Below the pieces are notes generated by a model. That model was not told the DNA's origin and did no database searches. It worked only from the letters and a program-made list of their open reading frames with translations. 64,000 nt of DNA. Origin: Streptomyces sp. G-G2. GTDB lineage: Bacteria; Actinomycetota; Actinomycetes; Streptomycetales; Streptomycetaceae. The position numbers and the translations under genes are program-made. Of this stretch, positions 25,059 through 33,886 are shown one piece after another (the first letter of the stretch is position 1; each line of letters begins with the position of its first letter). The stretch is from assembly GCF_030063135.1 (NCBI RefSeq), contig NZ_JASISO010000004.1:186001-250000 (forward strand), read 5' to 3'.

Positions 25059-27022
25059 ACCGAAACCGATCGATCCTGCATATCGTCGCCCACCAGGACG
25101 ACGACCTGTACTTCATGAACCCCGACCTCGTCCGCTCGCTCCAGGACGGCGACCCGGTCGCCACGGTCGTCCTGACCGCGGGGGAGGGCGACGGGATCAA
25201 CGCCGACACCAACGACCCCGAACGGGCCTCCCTCCCCTCGGACTACGCGGGCTACAGCACGGCCCGCGGCTGCGGGCTGCGTTCGGCGTACGCGCGGATG
25301 GCCACCGGGGACCGTGACAGCCCCTGGCAGCGCGAGGTCACCGAGCTCGTCCCCGGCTTCGCCGTCGAGCGCTTCACCCTGCTCGCGCATCCGGCCGTAC
25401 GGATGTACTTCTGCCAGCTGCACATGGGCATGCCCACGTCGTCCGGCGTCCGCACCCGGATGTTCGAGCTGTGGAACGGCGCCCACCCCACCCAGGCGAC
25501 CGTGCCCGTCTGGGGCTCCGGGCTGACCGAAGTGCAGCAGATATCCCGCGAGATGGTCATCGCGGGTCTCACCGCGCTCCTCGCCGAGATCCGCCCCACC
25601 ACCGTCCGCACGATGGACCCCGACCCGGAACACGACGGCGGCAAGAGCGAGTTCGTCACCTCCGACCACGTCGACCACTCCACCACGGCCGAGTTCGCCA
25701 TCGCGGCCCTCACCCGCCACCGGGAGAGCGTGGAGCGCCCCCCGGCCGTCGAGTACTACCGCGCCTACGCCAACCGCTTCTGGGGCCCGAACCTGGACCG
25801 GATGGAACTGGCCGAGAAGGCCGACTACCTGGCCACCTACATAGGCCTGGACGCCACGCACTGCCCGCAGGGCACCTGCCACACGTGCGGGGACCGCCAG
25901 CTCGGCCCCAACCCGTACCGCAGCACGCACATGCGCAGCACCGCCTACCGCTACTCGCCCGCCACCGACTGGCTCCGGCTGGGCCCCGGCGGTCGGCTCA
26001 ACGCCTTCACGGTGCTCGCGGGCCACCTGGTGTTCTTCACCGAAACCGGTCCGGCCACCGGCCAGTGGCAGGGCCCCTTCACGCTCGGCGACGGCTGGAT
26101 CGCGCCCACGACGGCGCTCGCGGGAACCCCGGGCGGACCCGCCCACGTGGTGGCGCAGCGCCGCCGTACCGCCGAGGGCGGCGCGGTGGGCATCGATCTC
26201 GTGTACACGACGCAGCACCCGGACGGCAGTGGGTTCAGCGGCTGGCAGTCGCTGGAGTCCCCGGAATGGGTCCACGCCGACGGCCGCCGCCAGCGTGAAC
26301 TCGGGATCCCGATGGCCGCGGTGGACGGCGCCGGCTTGCTGTACGTCTTCGCCCGCAACTTCGACCAGGGCGTCTCCATGCGGCGCCAGACCGCCCAGGG
26401 AGGCTGGGAGCCCTGGGTGAACCTCGGCGGCAGCTTCCTCCAGGACGCGGGCACCGCGATCACCACGGAGTTCGGCACCGTCGAGCTGTACGTGCCGGGG
26501 AAGAACTCCGTGGTCCGCTGGTTCCAGAAGGAGCCGGGCGCGCCCTTCACCCGGGACGACTCCCTCGTGACCGGCCCCGTGGCCAGTGGCGGGATCACCG
26601 CCGTGAACTCCGGCGGCGGACGCACCTGCCTGTACTTCCGCGAGGCGGGCACCCAGCAGGTGATGGCCTACCGCCAGCACGACACCGGCCGTTGGCCCGG
26701 CTCGGGCGCGGGCGTCGGCGGCACCGGCGGTACGGGCGCGGTCGCCGCGCTCTGGGCCCCGCAGCGCGGTGCCCGCGAGGCGCACCTGGCGCACCGCAGC
26801 TCGCGCGGCCGCCTCACCGTCTCCCTGCCGGACCGGGAGAAGGACGTGTCGGGCGCCCGCTGGCGGGAGAGCGGCGACATGTTCGTCCAGGCCCCGTCGC
26901 TGGCCTTCGACGCGGTCGGAGCCGTGGCCGTCGCCGTCATCGGGACCGACGGGCGGCTCCACGTCCGACGTCAGCTCGCCCCGGAGACGGGCAGCCCGCT
27001 GGGGCCCGCCGTGACCGCGTGA
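25055..27022 (+). CDS. PIG-L family deacetylase with beta-propeller C-terminus
   Basis: A 655-residue protein. Residues 1 to about 270 are a PIG-L/LmbE zinc deacetylase: ILHIVAHQDDDLYFMNPDLV carries the zinc His and the two Asp residues, LTAGEGDGIN follows, and TMDPDPEH...TSDHVDHSTTAEFAI carries the second His cluster. Family members remove acetyl groups from GlcNAc-containing lipids or thiols. A CPQGTCHTC cysteine pair precedes a propeller of Gly/Trp repeats (SGWQSLESPEWV, GGWEPWVNLGG), shared with the protein at 15967-17712. There is no obvious signal peptide. It overlaps the GT4 stop and the next start. A role in deacetylating the operon's glycan or its lipid intermediate is inferred. Confidence 0.85.
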   Translation: MNRNRSILHIVAHQDDDLYFMNPDLVRSLQDGDPVATVVLTAGEGDGINADTNDPERASLPSDYAGYSTARGCGLRSAYARMATGDRDSPWQREVTELVPGFAVERFTLLAHPAVRMYFCQLHMGMPTSSGVRTRMFELWNGAHPTQATVPVWGSGLTEVQQISREMVIAGLTALLAEIRPTTVRTMDPDPEHDGGKSEFVTSDHVDHSTTAEFAIAALTRHRESVERPPAVEYYRAYANRFWGPNLDRMELAEKADYLATYIGLDATHCPQGTCHTCGDRQLGPNPYRSTHMRSTAYRYSPATDWLRLGPGGRLNAFTVLAGHLVFFTETGPATGQWQGPFTLGDGWIAPTTALAGTPGGPAHVVAQRRRTAEGGAVGIDLVYTTQHPDGSGFSGWQSLESPEWVHADGRRQRELGIPMAAVDGAGLLYVFARNFDQGVSMRRQTAQGGWEPWVNLGGSFLQDAGTAITTEFGTVELYVPGKNSVVRWFQKEPGAPFTRDDSLVTGPVASGGITAVNSGGGRTCLYFREAGTQQVMAYRQHDTGRWPGSGAGVGGTGGTGAVAALWAPQRGAREAHLAHRSSRGRLTVSLPDREKDVSGARWRESGDMFVQAPSLAFDAVGAVAVAVIGTDGRLHVRRQLAPETGSPLGPAVTA

Positions 27023-28008
27023 CGAGGCGTCGTCTCGCGGCGGTGGGCCTCGCCCTGACGCTTGCGGCCGCCGCCCTGGGCTGGGCCCGTACCAGCGCCG
27101 ACACCCCGCTCTGGGACGGCTCCCGGGAGGCGGACCCGGACGCGGGGGAGTCGGTGGTGGTCCTGCAGTGGAACATCTGCGGGGCGGCCCACCAGTGCGT
27201 CAACCACGGCGGCACGGGCAACGGCACCTCGATAGCCCGGCTGGTGAGCGAGGCGGCGCTGCGCCAGCCGGACCTGCTCGGCGTCAACGAGATCTGCCGC
27301 GGCCAGTTCCAGGCGCTGGAGGGCCTGTTCAAGGTGCGTGGCGTGCTCCTGCACGGCGCCTACCAGGAGATGCACGGCAACGTGCCCGCCTGCGGCGGCG
27401 ACACCTCCTACGGCCTGGCCGTGTTCTCCCGGCAGGAGCTGACCGGCCCGCCGGTCTACCGCGCCTTCACCGACACGGACGGCGAGACCTACCAGGCCGA
27501 GGGCCGCTCGGAGCCCGTACGGCGCGGACTGCTGTGCGTACCCACCCGGGCGCGCGGGCAGCGGATGACCTTCTGCGGGGCCCACGCCGGGACCGCCGCC
27601 GGCCAGCTGCTGGAAGCCCACGCGTGGCTCGCCGGCCCGGCGGCCTTCCCGCCCGCGATCCCCGTGATCCTGGCGGGCGATCTGAACCAGCAGCCCAACG
27701 AGGTCTCACTGGCGGGCCTGTACGCGCACACGCGCGGCGAGAAGGAGCGGCGCGACCCCGACGGGCGCTTCCTGGAAGCGGACGAGCGCAACCGGCGCTG
27801 GTTCAGGATGGGCGGTACCGGGGGAGTGCGCTGCCAGGACCCGGAACCGGCACGGTGCCGCAACGGCGCACCGACCGCGGCGGACGGCCGGAAGATCGAC
27901 TACATCTTCGCCACCGAGGCCCACTTCACGGCGCCCCGGGCGGTGACGGTCCAGGCCCCGGAGTCGGACCACGTCCTGTACGAGGGCATCTTCCAGTTCA
28001 GGAAGTAA
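27019..28008 (+). CDS. Exported endonuclease/exonuclease/phosphatase-fold protein
   Basis: A 329-residue protein with an N-terminal signal sequence (TRRRLAAVGLALTLAAAALGWA) and a complete EEP-superfamily active site: VVVLQWNICG (metal Asn), NEICRG (metal Glu), FCGAHAGT (His), ILAGDLNQQP (Asp/Asn), KIDYIFATEA (Asp) and ESDHVLYEG (general-base Asp-His). The family hydrolyses phosphodiesters in nucleic acids or lipids. GTG 27019 overlaps the deacetylase stop. As the last gene of an operon that makes a phosphodiester-linked glycan, it may trim or remodel that polymer outside the membrane; this is an inference. A secreted nuclease is the simpler alternative. Confidence 0.82.
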   Translation: MTRRRLAAVGLALTLAAAALGWARTSADTPLWDGSREADPDAGESVVVLQWNICGAAHQCVNHGGTGNGTSIARLVSEAALRQPDLLGVNEICRGQFQALEGLFKVRGVLLHGAYQEMHGNVPACGGDTSYGLAVFSRQELTGPPVYRAFTDTDGETYQAEGRSEPVRRGLLCVPTRARGQRMTFCGAHAGTAAGQLLEAHAWLAGPAAFPPAIPVILAGDLNQQPNEVSLAGLYAHTRGEKERRDPDGRFLEADERNRRWFRMGGTGGVRCQDPEPARCRNGAPTAADGRKIDYIFATEAHFTAPRAVTVQAPESDHVLYEGIFQFRK

Positions 28009-28010
28009 CG

Positions 28011-28057
28011 CGGACGGCGGCCGGTACGGGGAGTGACCCCGTACCGCCCGCCGTCCG
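28011..28057. terminator. Bidirectional terminator between surface-polymer operon and fadB
   Basis: Arms CGGACGGCGG and CCGCCGTCCG enclose a second perfect stem GGTACGGGG/CCCCGTACC with a 5-base loop. It lies between the stops of two convergent genes. Confidence 0.8.
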
Positions 28058-28076
28058 TCGTGGAGCGCTGCCGCCG

Positions 28077-30209
28077 TTACGCCGGCACGCTCGCCAGGCC
28101 CGGGGCCAGGAACTTCTTGCCGTTCACGCGCTCCGAGACGCCCTCGCGGTCCAGGTACGGCGTGACGCCGCCCAGGTGGAAGGGCCAGCCCGCGCCGGTG
28201 ATCAGGCAGAGGTCGATGTCCTGGGCCTCGGCCACGACACCCTCCTCCAGCATCAGGCCGATCTCCTGCGCCACCGCGTCCAGGACGCGGTCGCGGACCT
28301 GCTCCTCCGTCAGGACGCTGTCGCCCTGCACCAGGAGCGCGGCGACCTCGGGGTCCAGCTCCGGCCTGCCGGAATCGTAGACGTAGAAGCCGCGCTTGCC
28401 GGCCTTGACGACGGCGGCGAGGTTCGGCGAGACGGTGAACCGGTCCGGGAAGGCGCGGTTCAGGGTCTGCGACACGTGCAGACCGATGGCCGGGCCGACC
28501 AGTTCGAGCAGCACGAGCGGGGACATCGGCAGGCCGAGCGGCTCGATGGCCTTCTCGGCGGTGACCACCGGGGTGCCCTCGTCGATGACGTTCTGGATCT
28601 CGCCCATGAAGCGGGTCAGGATGCGGTTCACGACGAACGCCGGGGCGTCCTTCGTGAGGACCGCGGTCTTCTTCAGCTTCCGCGCGACACCGAAGGCCGT
28701 GGCCAGCGAGGCGTCGTCCGTCTGCTCACCGCGGACGATCTCCAGCAGCGGGAGGATCGCGACCGGGTTGAAGAAGTGGAAGCCGACCACGCGCTCCGGG
28801 TGCTCGAGCTTGGAAGCCATCTCCGACACCGACAGCGAGGAGGTGTTGGTGGCGAGGATCGCGTGCGCCGGGGCGACCGCCTCGACCTCCGCGAACACCT
28901 TCTGCTTGACCGACATCTCCTCGAACACGGCCTCGATGATGAAGTCCGCGTCCGCGAAGCCCTCGGCCTTGTCGAGCACACCGGTCACCAGGGCGGTCAG
29001 GCGGTTGGCCTTGTCCTGGTTGATGCGGCCCTTGCCGAGCAGCTTCTGGATCTCGGCCCGGACGTAGCCCACGCCCTTGTCCACGCGCTCCTGGTCGATG
29101 TCGGTGAGCACCACCGGCACCTCCAGGCGGCGCAGGAACAGCAGCGCCAGCTGCGAGGCCATCAGGCCCGCGCCGACGACGCCGACCTTGGTGACCGGAC
29201 GCGCGAGGTTCTTGTCCGGGGCACCGGCCGGGCGCTTGGCGCGCTTCTGGACCAGGTTGAAGGCGTAGATGCCGGAGCGCAGTTCGCCGCCCATGATGAG
29301 GTCGGCCAGGGCCGCGTCCTCGGCGTCGAAGCCCTTCTGCAGGTCCCCGTCCTTGGCCGCCTCGATGATCTCCAGCGCCCGGTAGGCGGCCGGGGCCGCG
29401 CCGTGCACCTTGGAGTCGGCGATGGAGCGGCCGCGGGCGACCGCCGCGTCCCAGGCCTCGCCGCGGTCGATCTCGGGGCGTACGACCTCGGTGGTGCCGT
29501 TCAGGACGTGCGCCGTCCAGATCAGCGACTGCTCCAGGAAGTCCGCACCCTCGAACAGGGCGTCGGCGATGCCCAGTTCGAAGACCTGCTTGCCCTTGAG
29601 CTGACGGTTCTGGTTCATCGAGTTCTCGATGATCACCGAGACCGCGCGGTCCGCGCCGATCAGGTTCGGCAGCAGGGCGCAGCCGCCCCAGCCGGGGACC
29701 AGACCGAGGAAGACCTCGGGCAGCGAGAAGGCCGGGATGGCCTTGGAGACGGTGCGGTAGGTGCAGTGCAGACCGACCTCGACACCGCCGCCCATCGCCG
29801 CGCCGTTGTAGTACGTGAAGGTGGGAACGGCCAGCCCGGACAGCCGCTTGAAGACGTCGTGGCCGCCCTTGCCGATGGCGAGCGCCTCGTCGTGCTTCTT
29901 GAGCAGCTCGACGCCCTTGAGGTCGGCGCCGACCGCGAAGATGAACGGCTTGCCGGTCAGGCCCGCGCCCACGATGGAGCCCGCGAGGGCCTCCTGCTCG
30001 AGCTGGTCGATCGCCGCGTTCAGGTTGGCGAGGGACTGCGGGCCGAAGGTGGTCGGCTTGGTGTGGTCCAGGCCGTTGTCCAGCGTGACGAGCGCGAAGC
30101 GCCCGGCGCCGAAGGGCAGGTCGAGGTGGCGGACGTGCGCCTGCGTGACGACCTCGTCCGGGAACAGCTCGGCCGCGCCCTTCAGGAGCTCAGTGGTGGT
30201 GGTGCTCAC
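28077..30209 (-). CDS. fadB: Fatty-acid oxidation complex alpha subunit
   Basis: A 710-residue bifunctional enzyme. The enoyl-CoA hydratase/isomerase domain (residues 1 to about 330) has GKPFIFAVGADLKG, YYNGAAMGGGVEVGLHC and SLPEVFLGLVPGWGG. The 3-hydroxyacyl-CoA dehydrogenase domain (about 335-640) starts with the NAD fold TKVGVVGAGLMASQLA and contains ATNTSSLSVSEMA and VVGFHFFNPV. It carries out the two middle steps of beta-oxidation. The GTG start (30209) overlaps the fadA stop by four bases, so the thiolase and this enzyme are coupled as a complex. Length and order match Streptomyces fadAB. Confidence 0.93.
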   Translation of the reverse strand: MSTTTTELLKGAAELFPDEVVTQAHVRHLDLPFGAGRFALVTLDNGLDHTKPTTFGPQSLANLNAAIDQLEQEALAGSIVGAGLTGKPFIFAVGADLKGVELLKKHDEALAIGKGGHDVFKRLSGLAVPTFTYYNGAAMGGGVEVGLHCTYRTVSKAIPAFSLPEVFLGLVPGWGGCALLPNLIGADRAVSVIIENSMNQNRQLKGKQVFELGIADALFEGADFLEQSLIWTAHVLNGTTEVVRPEIDRGEAWDAAVARGRSIADSKVHGAAPAAYRALEIIEAAKDGDLQKGFDAEDAALADLIMGGELRSGIYAFNLVQKRAKRPAGAPDKNLARPVTKVGVVGAGLMASQLALLFLRRLEVPVVLTDIDQERVDKGVGYVRAEIQKLLGKGRINQDKANRLTALVTGVLDKAEGFADADFIIEAVFEEMSVKQKVFAEVEAVAPAHAILATNTSSLSVSEMASKLEHPERVVGFHFFNPVAILPLLEIVRGEQTDDASLATAFGVARKLKKTAVLTKDAPAFVVNRILTRFMGEIQNVIDEGTPVVTAEKAIEPLGLPMSPLVLLELVGPAIGLHVSQTLNRAFPDRFTVSPNLAAVVKAGKRGFYVYDSGRPELDPEVAALLVQGDSVLTEEQVRDRVLDAVAQEIGLMLEEGVVAEAQDIDLCLITGAGWPFHLGGVTPYLDREGVSERVNGKKFLAPGLASVPA

Positions 30210-31426
30210 TTGCTGCCTCCGTCGAAATGCGGGTTCTCCCAGATGGTCGTCGCGCCCATGCCGAAGCCGACACACATGGTGGTCAGGCCGTAGCGGACGT
30301 GCGGCTGCTCCTCGAACTGGCGGGCCAGCTGGGTGAGCAGGCGGACGCCGGAGGAGGCGAGCGGGTGACCGTAGGCGATCGCGCCGCCGTACTGGTTGAC
30401 GCGCGCGTCGTCGTCCGCGATGCCGTAGTGCTCCAGGAAGGCCAGCACCTGCACGGCGAAGGCCTCGTTGATCTCGAAGAGACCGATGTCGGAGATCGAC
30501 AGGCCACCCTGCGCGAGGGCCTTCTCGGTGGCCGGGATCGGGCCGTAGCCCATGACCTCCGGCTCCACGCCCGCGAAGGCGTAGGAGACCAGGCGCATCT
30601 TGACCGGGAGGTTGTTCTCGCGGGCGAAGTCCTCGGAGGCGAGGATCGAGGCCGTGGCGCCGTCGTTGAGACCGGCGGCGTTGCCCGCGGTGACGCGCCC
30701 GTGGGTACGGAACGGCGTCTTGAGGTTCGCCAGGTTCTCCAGGGTGGTGCCCGGGCGCATCGGCTCGTCGGCGGTGACCAGGCCCCAGCCCGTCTCACCG
30801 ACGTCCGGGTTGGTGTTGCGCACCGAGACCGGCACCAGGTCCTGCTGGATCTTGCCGTCGGCGTACGCCTTGGCGGCCTTCTCCTGCGAACGCACGGCGT
30901 ACTCGTCGGCGCGGAGCTTGGTGATCGTGGGGTAGCGGTCGTGCAGGTTCTCCGCCGTCATGCCCATGAAGAGGGCCGACTCGTCGACCAGCTTCTCGCT
31001 GACGAAGCGCGGGTTCGGGTCCACGCCCTCGCCCATCGGGTGGCGGCCCATGTGCTCGACGCCACCGGCGATGACCACGTCGTACGCGCCGAAGGCGATG
31101 GAACCGGCGGCGGTCGTCACGGCCGTGAGCGCACCGGCGCACATGCGGTCGATGGAGTAGCCGGGAACCGACTGCGGGAGGCCCGCGAGGATGCCGGCCG
31201 TGCGGCCCAGCGTCAGGCCCTGGTCGCCGATCTGGGTGGTCGCGGCGATGGCGACCTCGTCGATCTTCGCGGGGTCCAGGTCCGGGTTGCGGCGCAGCAG
31301 CTCCCGGATCGCCTTGACGACGAGGTCGTCGGCCCGGGTCTCGTGGTAGATGCCCTTCGGGCCCGCCTTGCCGAACGGGGTGCGGACGCCGTCGACGAAG
31401 ACGACGTCCCTGACGGTACGAGGCAC
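30206..31426 (-). CDS. fadA: Acetyl-CoA C-acyltransferase (thiolase)
   Basis: A 406-residue thiolase, the beta subunit of the oxidation complex, which cleaves 3-ketoacyl-CoA with CoA. The catalytic nucleophile is Cys in SIDRMCAGALTAV. The other active-site blocks are NEAFAVQ, GGAIAYGHPLASSG (His) and TTMCVGFGMG (second Cys). The start is GTG 31426 with GGAGGAG eight bases upstream. It is first in the fadA-fadB operon. A perfect 14-bp palindrome 59 bp upstream is a candidate operator. Confidence 0.95.
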   Translation of the reverse strand: MPRTVRDVVFVDGVRTPFGKAGPKGIYHETRADDLVVKAIRELLRRNPDLDPAKIDEVAIAATTQIGDQGLTLGRTAGILAGLPQSVPGYSIDRMCAGALTAVTTAAGSIAFGAYDVVIAGGVEHMGRHPMGEGVDPNPRFVSEKLVDESALFMGMTAENLHDRYPTITKLRADEYAVRSQEKAAKAYADGKIQQDLVPVSVRNTNPDVGETGWGLVTADEPMRPGTTLENLANLKTPFRTHGRVTAGNAAGLNDGATASILASEDFARENNLPVKMRLVSYAFAGVEPEVMGYGPIPATEKALAQGGLSISDIGLFEINEAFAVQVLAFLEHYGIADDDARVNQYGGAIAYGHPLASSGVRLLTQLARQFEEQPHVRYGLTTMCVGFGMGATTIWENPHFDGGSK

Positions 31427-31484
31427 GATGGCTCTCCTCCAGGGTGCGGGGTGGCACTGCTGCGCGGGAGCGCGTCCAGGTTCC

Positions 31485-31498
31485 TGAGCGCGCGCTCA
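31485..31498 (-). promoter_or_regulatory. Palindromic operator candidate upstream of fadA
   Basis: TGAGCGCGCGCTCA is a perfect 14-bp inverted repeat located 59 bp upstream of the fadA start. Sites of this shape are typical of TetR-family fatty-acid regulators. The bases 31499-31694 between it and the next terminator hold no gene I can support. Confidence 0.45.
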
Positions 31499-31699
31499 CC
31501 TGACCCATGCTACTTGCGGGTAACCAATGTGCACACCCCCTCCCCCAGGAGCGGCGAAGGTCACACCCCGCCCACCTCTTCGCGGGGCCCCGGACGCGAA
31601 GGCGCGGCGGCGCACGCCGAGGCCGCCCGGGGCCGGGCCGGGCCGTGTTCCGTTCCTCGTCCGCCAGGATCCGGCCCGCCACCGGCGGACGACGAAGAA

Positions 31700-31722
31700 C
31701 CCCCGGTCGCCAGGACCGGGGG
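31700..31722 (-). terminator. Terminator of the RNase D gene
   Basis: CCCCCGGTC and GACCGGGGG pair around a 5-base loop 20 bp after the RNase D stop. On the minus strand it is followed by TTCTTCGT, a short U-rich tail. Confidence 0.75.
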
Positions 31723-31742
31723 CTCTGTACGCGCACACGGGA

Positions 31743-33023
31743 TCAGGCGGTGACCGCGAGGGCCTCGACCAGCGCCGGGGTGACCTGCTCGATCTGCCAG
31801 GCGCGGGCCCCGTAGGAGGCCAGGGCCTCCGTCACGGAACCGGCCGAGACCTCGAAGGGGGGCTCCCAGCACAGCCGGCGGACGCTGTCCGGGGCGATCA
31901 GGTTCTCCTGGGGCAGGTTCAAGCCCTCCGCCAGCGCGGAGACGGCGGTACGGGCCGCCGCGAGCCGGGCCGCGGCGGCCGGGTCCTTGTCGGCCCAGGA
32001 GCGCGGCGGCGGGGGGCCGGCCGGGGTGGCGCCGGGCTGCGGCAGCTCGCTCTCGGGCAGGGCCTTGGCCCGGTCCACGGCCGCCATCCACTGCTCCACC
32101 TGACGCCTGCCGGCCCGCGGCCCGTATCCGGGCAGGGCGGACAGCGCGTGGACATTGAGCGGCAGGGCCAGGGCGGCCTCGACGATCGCCGCGTCCCCCA
32201 GAACCTTGCCCGGGGATACGTCACGTCGCTGGGCGATCCGGTCGCGGGCCTCCCACAGTTCGCGGACGACCGCCATCTGCCGGCGGCGCCGCACCTTGTG
32301 CATGCCGGAGGTGCGCCGCCAGGGGTCCTTGCGCGGCGGGGCCGGCGGGGCGGCGGCGATGGAGTCGAACTCCTGATGGGCCCAGTCCAGCTTGCCCTGC
32401 CGGTCCAGTTCCTCCTCCAGCGCGTCGCGCAGGTCCACCAGGAGCTCCACGTCCAGGGCGGCGTAGCGCAGCCACGGCTCCGGGAGCGGGCGGGTGGACC
32501 AGTCGACGGCGGAGTGCCCCTTCTCCAGCGCGTAGCCGAGCACGCCCTCGACCATCGCGCCGAGCCCGACCCGGGGGAACCCGGCGAGGCGTCCGGCCAG
32601 CTCGGTGTCGAACAGGGAGGTGGGAACCATGCCTATTTCACGCAGGCACGGCAGGTCCTGGGTGGCGGCGTGCAGGATCCACTCGGTGCCGGACAGCGCC
32701 TCGCCGAGCGAGGAGAGGTCGGGGCACCCCACGGGGTCGATCAGCGCGGATCCGGCCCCTTCGCGGCGCAGCTGCACCAGGTAGGCGCGCTGGCCGTAGC
32801 GGTATCCGGAGGCCCGCTCGGCGTCGACGGCCACCGGTCCGGTGCCCGCGGCGAAGGCCGCGACCACCCGGGCGAGGGCCTCTTCGTCGGCGACCACGGG
32901 AGGGATTCCCTCACGCGGTTCGAGCAGGGGGATGGGCAGCCCATCGGACGAAACCTCGTCGTCCGGGGGGCCGCCCCCGGTGGTGGTGCGCAGGTCTGCT
33001 GCGGTCTCTTGGGCGTCGGTCAC
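31743..33023 (-). CDS. rnd: Ribonuclease D
   Basis: A 426-residue DEDDy 3'-5' exonuclease for RNA processing. The three exonuclease motifs are visible: PVAVDAERASGYRYGQRAYLVQL (Exo I), HAATQDLPCL (Exo II) and YAALDVELLVDL (Exo III with the Tyr). One or two HRDC domains follow (KVRRRRQMAVVRELWEARDRIAQRRDVSPGK), with a Pro-rich linker before the C-terminal region. The start is GTG 33023; the ribosome site is weak, so a start a few codons downstream is possible. It lies just downstream of whiI on the same strand but is isolated from it by a strong hairpin. Confidence 0.88.
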   Translation of the reverse strand: MTDAQETAADLRTTTGGGPPDDEVSSDGLPIPLLEPREGIPPVVADEEALARVVAAFAAGTGPVAVDAERASGYRYGQRAYLVQLRREGAGSALIDPVGCPDLSSLGEALSGTEWILHAATQDLPCLREIGMVPTSLFDTELAGRLAGFPRVGLGAMVEGVLGYALEKGHSAVDWSTRPLPEPWLRYAALDVELLVDLRDALEEELDRQGKLDWAHQEFDSIAAAPPAPPRKDPWRRTSGMHKVRRRRQMAVVRELWEARDRIAQRRDVSPGKVLGDAAIVEAALALPLNVHALSALPGYGPRAGRRQVEQWMAAVDRAKALPESELPQPGATPAGPPPPRSWADKDPAAAARLAAARTAVSALAEGLNLPQENLIAPDSVRRLCWEPPFEVSAGSVTEALASYGARAWQIEQVTPALVEALAVTA

Positions 33024-33049
33024 CGGTCAAGGGTATCCATGGATGCGCC

Positions 33050-33083
33050 GCGCCCGTCGCCGGAACGTTCCGGCGACGGGCGC
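33050..33083 (-). terminator. Terminator of whiI
   Basis: A perfect 34-base inverted repeat, GCGCCCGTCGCCGGAAC followed directly by its complement, forms a stem of about 15 bp with a tight loop 63 bp after the whiI stop. It separates whiI from the RNase D gene. Confidence 0.75.
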
Positions 33084-33145
33084 GAGGTGTGAACGCGGAC
33101 GTTTCCCCGGGTACCCCGGGGGTTTCCCGGGGGCCTGGGGCGGGA

Positions 33146-33808
33146 TCAGTGGATGATCCCGGTCCGCAGGGCGACGGCGACCATCCCGGCCCGGTCGCCG
33201 GTGCCCAGCTTGCGGGCGATCCGGGCGAGGTGGGACTTGACGGTCAGGGCGGACAGGCCCATCGAGACTCCGATGGCCTTGTTGGACTGGCCCTCCGCGA
33301 CGAGGCGAAGGACCTCGACCTCGCGGCCGGACAGTTCGCGGTAGCCGCCCGGGTGGCTCGGGGCACCCGGGGGGCGGCGGTGCATCCGGGCGGCGGCCGC
33401 GCCGATGGGCGCGGAGCCGGGCCGGCTGGGGAGCCCGATGTTGGTACGGGTTCCGGTGACGACGTAGCCCTTGACTCCGCCCGCGAGGGCGTTGCGTACG
33501 GCGCCGATGTCGTCGGCGGCGGACAGGGCCAGGCCGTTGGGCCAGCCCGCGGCACGGGTCTCGGAGAGCAGGGTGAGACCGGAACCGTCGGGCAGATGTA
33601 CGTCGGCCACGCAGATGTCGCGCGGGCTTCCGATGCGGGGTCGGGCCTCCGCGATGGACGAAGCCTCGATGACGTCACGTACCCCGAGAGCCCACAGGTG
33701 GCGGGTCACGGTGGAGCGGACGCGCGGGTCGGCCACGACAACCATGGCCGTCGGCTTGTTCGGGCGGTAGGCGACCAGGCTTGCGGGCTGCTCGAGAAGA
33801 ACGGACAC
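33146..33808 (-). CDS. whiI: Atypical response regulator WhiI
   Basis: A 220-residue NarL/FixJ-type regulator with a receiver-like domain (residues about 20-125) and a LuxR helix-turn-helix (GYRELSGREVEVLRLVAEGQSN...TVKSHLARIARKL). The receiver is degenerate. The usual acidic pair of the phosphorylation pocket is reduced to VVVADP, and the conserved Lys position near GVKGYVVTGT is not preserved, although an Asp remains in VADVHLPDG. This matches WhiI, the sporulation regulator that works as a heterodimer with BldM in late aerial hyphae. GTG 33808 follows AGGAGG. A sigma-WhiG promoter lies about 80 bp upstream, as known for whiI. Confidence 0.92.
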   Translation of the reverse strand: MSVLLEQPASLVAYRPNKPTAMVVVADPRVRSTVTRHLWALGVRDVIEASSIAEARPRIGSPRDICVADVHLPDGSGLTLLSETRAAGWPNGLALSAADDIGAVRNALAGGVKGYVVTGTRTNIGLPSRPGSAPIGAAAARMHRRPPGAPSHPGGYRELSGREVEVLRLVAEGQSNKAIGVSMGLSALTVKSHLARIARKLGTGDRAGMVAVALRTGIIH

Positions 33809-33886
33809 CAGGCCTCCTGAAGGGAGTGGCGGGAACGCGGCGGCCGGGGAAGGAGCCGGTGCGAACCGTGCGGATGGTCACTCACT

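Noticed and set aside
33050..33083. 34-bp perfect palindrome as a regulator binding site
   Set aside because: Its position just after the whiI stop and before the next gene fits a terminator better than an operator.
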